From NCBI RefSeq assembly GCF_000007705.1, contig NC_005085.1:3791752-3855751 (forward strand): a DNA stretch of 64,000 nucleotides. The letters run 5' to 3'. Source of the stretch: Chromobacterium violaceum ATCC 12472. GTDB lineage: Bacteria > Pseudomonadota > Gammaproteobacteria > Burkholderiales > Chromobacteriaceae. Both the position numbers and the translations under genes were made by a program. Below the pieces are notes generated by a model. It had not been told where the DNA came from and did no database searches. It was given only the letters and a program-made list of their open reading frames with translations. Numbering within the stretch: position 1 is the stretch's first letter; every line of letters begins with the position of its first letter. Of this stretch, positions 61,733 to 64,000 are shown piece by piece.

Positions 61733-62750
61733 CTCTCCATCACCATGCCATGCCAGCCCAATCATCCCGAACAAACGCAACGCGATTCCGCCCTTGCGGC
61801 GATTTACCACACATCGCCGCATTCAAATATATCGTCCAATTCAATGCCCACGATTGCGCCAATAACATCATGATAAACACCGAAAATACAATCCAGGAAA
61901 TAATATCAGAGCAATCCTAGCCTATTCAAAATCATGCCATGCACAGCCAAAAATCACAGCTCAAGAGCTGCGCCAGCGCATCACTCATGCCTCACACCCA
62001 AAGCATAATAATTCAATAGCCGCTGAACTGAATTCAAAAAGGGTTCACCTCTCAACCCTCGCAACGAGCTTCGACAGAGCCACGTCAATCAACTCGCGTT
62101 ATCAAATAATATATCTCGACATGCATCCAAGCTTCGGCTATCGAATAGGCATCTTGCGCCCGATTGCATCCATAGCGCCCCGATTTTAATTTCATTTCAA
62201 CCCAAAGCCAAACTCGCCAACAGAAAAGCAACAACGCCCTGCCAGTCGCGAAATCATTCAGGCGCAGCATGCCAAGCCCTGCAGACCGCAATAAAACACA
62301 ACCATTCAGGATATCGTTGCAGACTTTGGCAACAATTCGCGAACTCACCCATCATCGCTCGCAATGGAGCGCAGCATCTCGACGCGACACTGGCAAAATC
62401 GATACTTGGACACGGGGATTGGAATCAGACAGACAAGATTCAGCTCTCGGCCTGCGCGCTCGAAAAAACGCCGAAGCGACCCGACCGATCGAGCATCGCT
62501 CCCCTCTGGGCATTCCAACACAGGGCCACCACGATCTCCATGACGCCCTGGAGGATTGAAGAAGCGGAAAAAACATTCACAGCCCGCGCAGGATTTTTAT
62601 TTTCCCATCGAGAGAGCTGGTCGAAATTTTCATTCAGCATGGAAAACAGCAGAACCAACGGACATCGAAGCACGCCGGAATCATCCAGCAGATGAGAGAG
62701 CAGCGGTGCGTGTGCGGGAGAGAGAAGGGAGAGACGATTTGATGCGAGAA
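61733..62750. other. AT-richer region upstream of the holin, no clear gene
   Basis: About 1 kb with lower GC than the rest. Minus-strand frames exist at 62085-62348 (87 aa, GTG start) and 62440-62856 (runs through the tRNA-Gln gene), but neither has a convincing start or family. Promoter and regulatory sequence of the lysis pair presumably lies at 61740-62000. Confidence 0.4.
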
Positions 62751-62788
62751 AAGCAAAAGGCCAGCTCTTTCGAACTGGCCTTTTGCTT
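62751..62788 (-). terminator. Terminator after tRNA-Gln
   Basis: AAGCAAAAGGCCAG...CTGGCCTTTTGCTT, a perfect 14-bp stem 7 nt after the tRNA on the minus strand. Confidence 0.88.
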
Positions 62789-62795
62789 ATGATTC

Positions 62796-62871
62796 TGGCA
62801 GGCGGTACAGGGCTCGAACCTGTGACCCTCGGAATCAAAATCCGATGCTCTACCAACTGAGCTAACCGCCA
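62796..62871 (-). tRNA. gln: tRNA-Gln(TTG)
   Basis: 76 nt with encoded CCA. Anticodon loop TTTTGAT gives TTG. D-arm GCTC...GAGC and TpsiC arm ACAGG-TTCGAGC-CCTGT are sound. The first acceptor pair is T1 opposite T72, a mismatch; G73 is the discriminator as GlnRS requires. Confidence 0.93.
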
Positions 62872-62908
62872 ACACTACTCAAAACGCCTTGCGTCTCGAG
62901 AGAGGGGA

Positions 62909-62937
62909 ACTATACCTTTTCATTTTTATTCTGACAA
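62909..62937 (-). promoter_or_regulatory. tRNA-Gln promoter
   Basis: Minus strand -35 TTGTCA (62932-62937), 17-bp spacer, -10 TATAGT (62909-62914), 38 nt before the tRNA. Confidence 0.8.
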
Positions 62938-63387
62938 GCTTTTTTTTGGAAAATTTAGCCCAGCCCACTCGCCCTTGCAAAGCAGACCGCCCTCCCTACT
63001 ACGCCAGATCGTCCTTGAGCTCCGGCAAGCGCCGGGCTGGCAACCACACCAAGGCCAAACCCCTCCTTCTTCCCGACTCCCTCCTCAACACCCCTCAAGA
63101 AGCTTGCTTATTCCGCAACGAAGCGGAAGTGATGGCCGCCCCATTCCGCCCTGACGATCTCGCAGACTTAGCGATTGCGCATAGCCCGGTCGGCGACCGC
63201 CAAAGAAAGCGATTTCCACCCGCTCACTTGCAACGCACGCCATTGCGCATGCGTCGCCGTTAGACAGAATGCGCTGCGACATACTTCCGGGGCCGCCAAC
63301 AATCAAGGCCAAACGCGCATATCATCCGATTCAGACGCGGCAATTATCCGCCCCGACTCGCGACAAAATCATTTAGCCAGCCAAAAC
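62938..63387. other. Intergenic DNA between tRNA-Gln and tRNA-Thr
   Basis: No gene recognised. A plus-strand frame 62889-63263 starts within the tRNA-Gln promoter and has no supporting signals. Confidence 0.4.
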
Positions 63388-63420
63388 AAAAAAGGTCGCG
63401 GAAATTTTCCGCGACCTTTT
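63388..63420 (-). terminator. Terminator after tRNA-Thr
   Basis: AAAAGGTCGCGG-AAATTTT-CCGCGACCTTTT, 12-bp stem, 9 nt after the tRNA. Confidence 0.88.
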
Positions 63421-63428
63421 GGTCTTAA

Positions 63429-63504
63429 TGGTGCCGGTAATAGGAGTCGAACCTACGACCTTCGCATTACGAATGCGCTGCTCTACCAACTGAGCTATAC
63501 CGGC
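63429..63504 (-). tRNA. thr: tRNA-Thr(CGT)
   Basis: 76 nt with CCA. GCCGGTATAGCTCAGTTGG start; anticodon loop TTCGTAA gives CGT. Confidence 0.95.
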
Positions 63505-63516
63505 AAACCAATCTGT

Positions 63517-63559
63517 AAAAAAAGCCCTGATTCTCTGAATTTGAAAATCAAGGCTTTTT
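63517..63559 (-). terminator. Hairpin/terminator between tRNA-Pro and tRNA-Thr
   Basis: AAAAAGCC-CTGATT...AATCAAGGCTTTTT with T-runs on both strands. No separate tRNA-Thr promoter was seen downstream, so readthrough of this hairpin may be needed. Confidence 0.65.
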
Positions 63560-63565
63560 GAATTC

Positions 63566-63642
63566 TGGTCGGAGTGAGAGGATTCGAACCTCCGGCCTCT
63601 ACGTCCCGAACGTAGCGCTCTACCAGGCTAAGCTACACTCCG
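63566..63642 (-). tRNA. pro: tRNA-Pro(CGG), copy 1
   Basis: 77 nt with CCA. CGGAGTGTAGCTTAGCCTGG start; anticodon loop TTCGGGA gives CGG. Confidence 0.97.
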
Positions 63643-63678
63643 ATTTTGCTGCTTCTCGACGCTTTGTCGAGGAGAGCT

Positions 63679-63707
63679 ACTTTACCTCAAACTTCATTTT
63701 CTGACAA
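63679..63707 (-). promoter_or_regulatory. Promoter of tRNA-Pro copy 1
   Basis: Minus strand -35 TTGTCA (63702-63707), 17-bp spacer, -10 TAAAGT (63679-63684); same -35 and TGACAAGC context as the tRNA-Gln promoter. Confidence 0.7.
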
Positions 63708-63720
63708 GCGGTTTGTTAAC

Positions 63721-63797
63721 TGGTCGGAGTGAGAGGATTCGAACCTCCGGCCTCTACGTCCCGAACGTAGCGCTCTACCAGGCTAAGCTACACTCCG
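63721..63797 (-). tRNA. pro: tRNA-Pro(CGG), copy 2
   Basis: 77 nt, identical to copy 1 over the full tRNA; 78 nt of unrelated spacer separates the copies. Confidence 0.97.
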
Positions 63798-63894
63798 ACG
63801 ACCCGCTTACAAACTGCTTGTCTGAAAAACTGCTGCTGCATCGCTTGCTGCGGTACAATCAGCGGCTTCAGAGGACGCGCATTATGGAACAAAT

Positions 63895-64000
63895 ATGTGG
63901 TTTAGGCAACTATCTTTTTATCGTTTGAGCGGCGAAAGCCTGGTGGACGCCGATAAGCTGTTGCAGGCATTGGAAAAACGTCCGTTTCAACCCTGCATGG
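63895..64000 (+). CDS. rdgC: RdgC, recombination-associated protein (N-terminal part)
   Basis: The first 35 codons of a gene cut by the right edge. MWFRQLSFYRLSGESL...EKRPFQPC matches the N-terminus of RdgC (MLWFKNLMVYRLS... in E. coli), a ring-shaped DNA-binding protein that modulates RecA. A -10-like TACAAT lies at about 63854-63859. A short frame beginning at the ATG 11 nt upstream ends early and is not the gene. Confidence 0.85.
   Translation, partial: MWFRQLSFYRLSGESLVDADKLLQALEKRPFQPCM

Noticed and set aside
62085..62348. An 87-codon minus-strand frame upstream of the holin
   Set aside because: GTG start without a ribosome site, no recognised family and poor codon pattern; kept only as a note in the region entry.
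62889..63263. Plus-strand 124-codon frame between tRNA-Gln and tRNA-Thr
   Set aside because: It begins within the tRNA-Gln promoter and encodes a basic, low-complexity chain with no supporting signals.

Overview
The window reads as chromosomal DNA of a high-GC betaproteobacterium of the Neisseriales, most likely Chromobacterium or a close relative. This rests on the gene order hfq-hflX-hflK-hflC-hisZ-purA, the order ndk-rlmN-pilW-rodZ-ispG-hisS-yfgM-bamB-der, strong GC bias at third codon positions, and the rRNA/tRNA sequences. The species is inference; no database search was possible.

Layout. 1-6.6 kb: the end of an RcnR-like metal repressor, an exported cupredoxin/phosphoesterase pair, a nemR-nitroreductase-nemA electrophile-defence locus with two visible NemR operators, and a periplasmic prolyl oligopeptidase. 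6.8-13.8 kb: a signalling cluster with a 1517-aa hybrid histidine kinase overlapping a response regulator-diguanylate cyclase, converging on a response regulator-PP2C phosphatase; a 248-bp element with 21-bp perfect terminal inverted repeats sits between them. 14-17.8 kb: a secreted M35 metalloprotease, then queC-queD-queE for 7-deazaguanine (queuosine) synthesis, where QueD is a three-domain fusion. 18.1-20.9 kb: a bufferin-type RiPP operon with two tandem DUF2282 precursors, an MNIO (DUF692) modification enzyme, a DUF2063 partner and a DoxX-like membrane protein. 20.9-28.2 kb: serB, a PilZ-like protein, moaA, a secreted S53 peptidase, an acetoacetate decarboxylase-family protein, a small unknown protein and a Gfo/Idh/MocA oxidoreductase.

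28.3-33.9 kb is a complete minus-strand rRNA operon (16S, tRNA-Ile, tRNA-Ala, 23S, 5S) with a clear P1 promoter and boxA. 34-37.6 kb: RNase R with a long low-complexity tail, diverging from four tandem tRNA-Leu(CAG) genes whose promoter overlaps the rnr start codon. 38.2-43.7 kb: a 14-TM drug exporter, a lipoprotein phosphatase with a convincing Pho box, a divergent di-haem peroxidase and a small VOC protein. 43.9-59.3 kb: a long minus-strand housekeeping run (purine and histidine synthesis, Hfl proteins, Hfq, Der, BamB, HisRS, IspG, RodZ, PilW, RlmN, Ndk), with a divergent SPOR-domain protein after it.

60.3-63.9 kb is a poorly coding, locally AT-richer tract with an isolated phage-type holin-endolysin pair and four more tRNA genes (Gln, Thr, two Pro), ending in the start of rdgC. 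The most interesting points are the bufferin operon, the three-domain QueD, the inverted-repeat element, and the orphan lysis pair.
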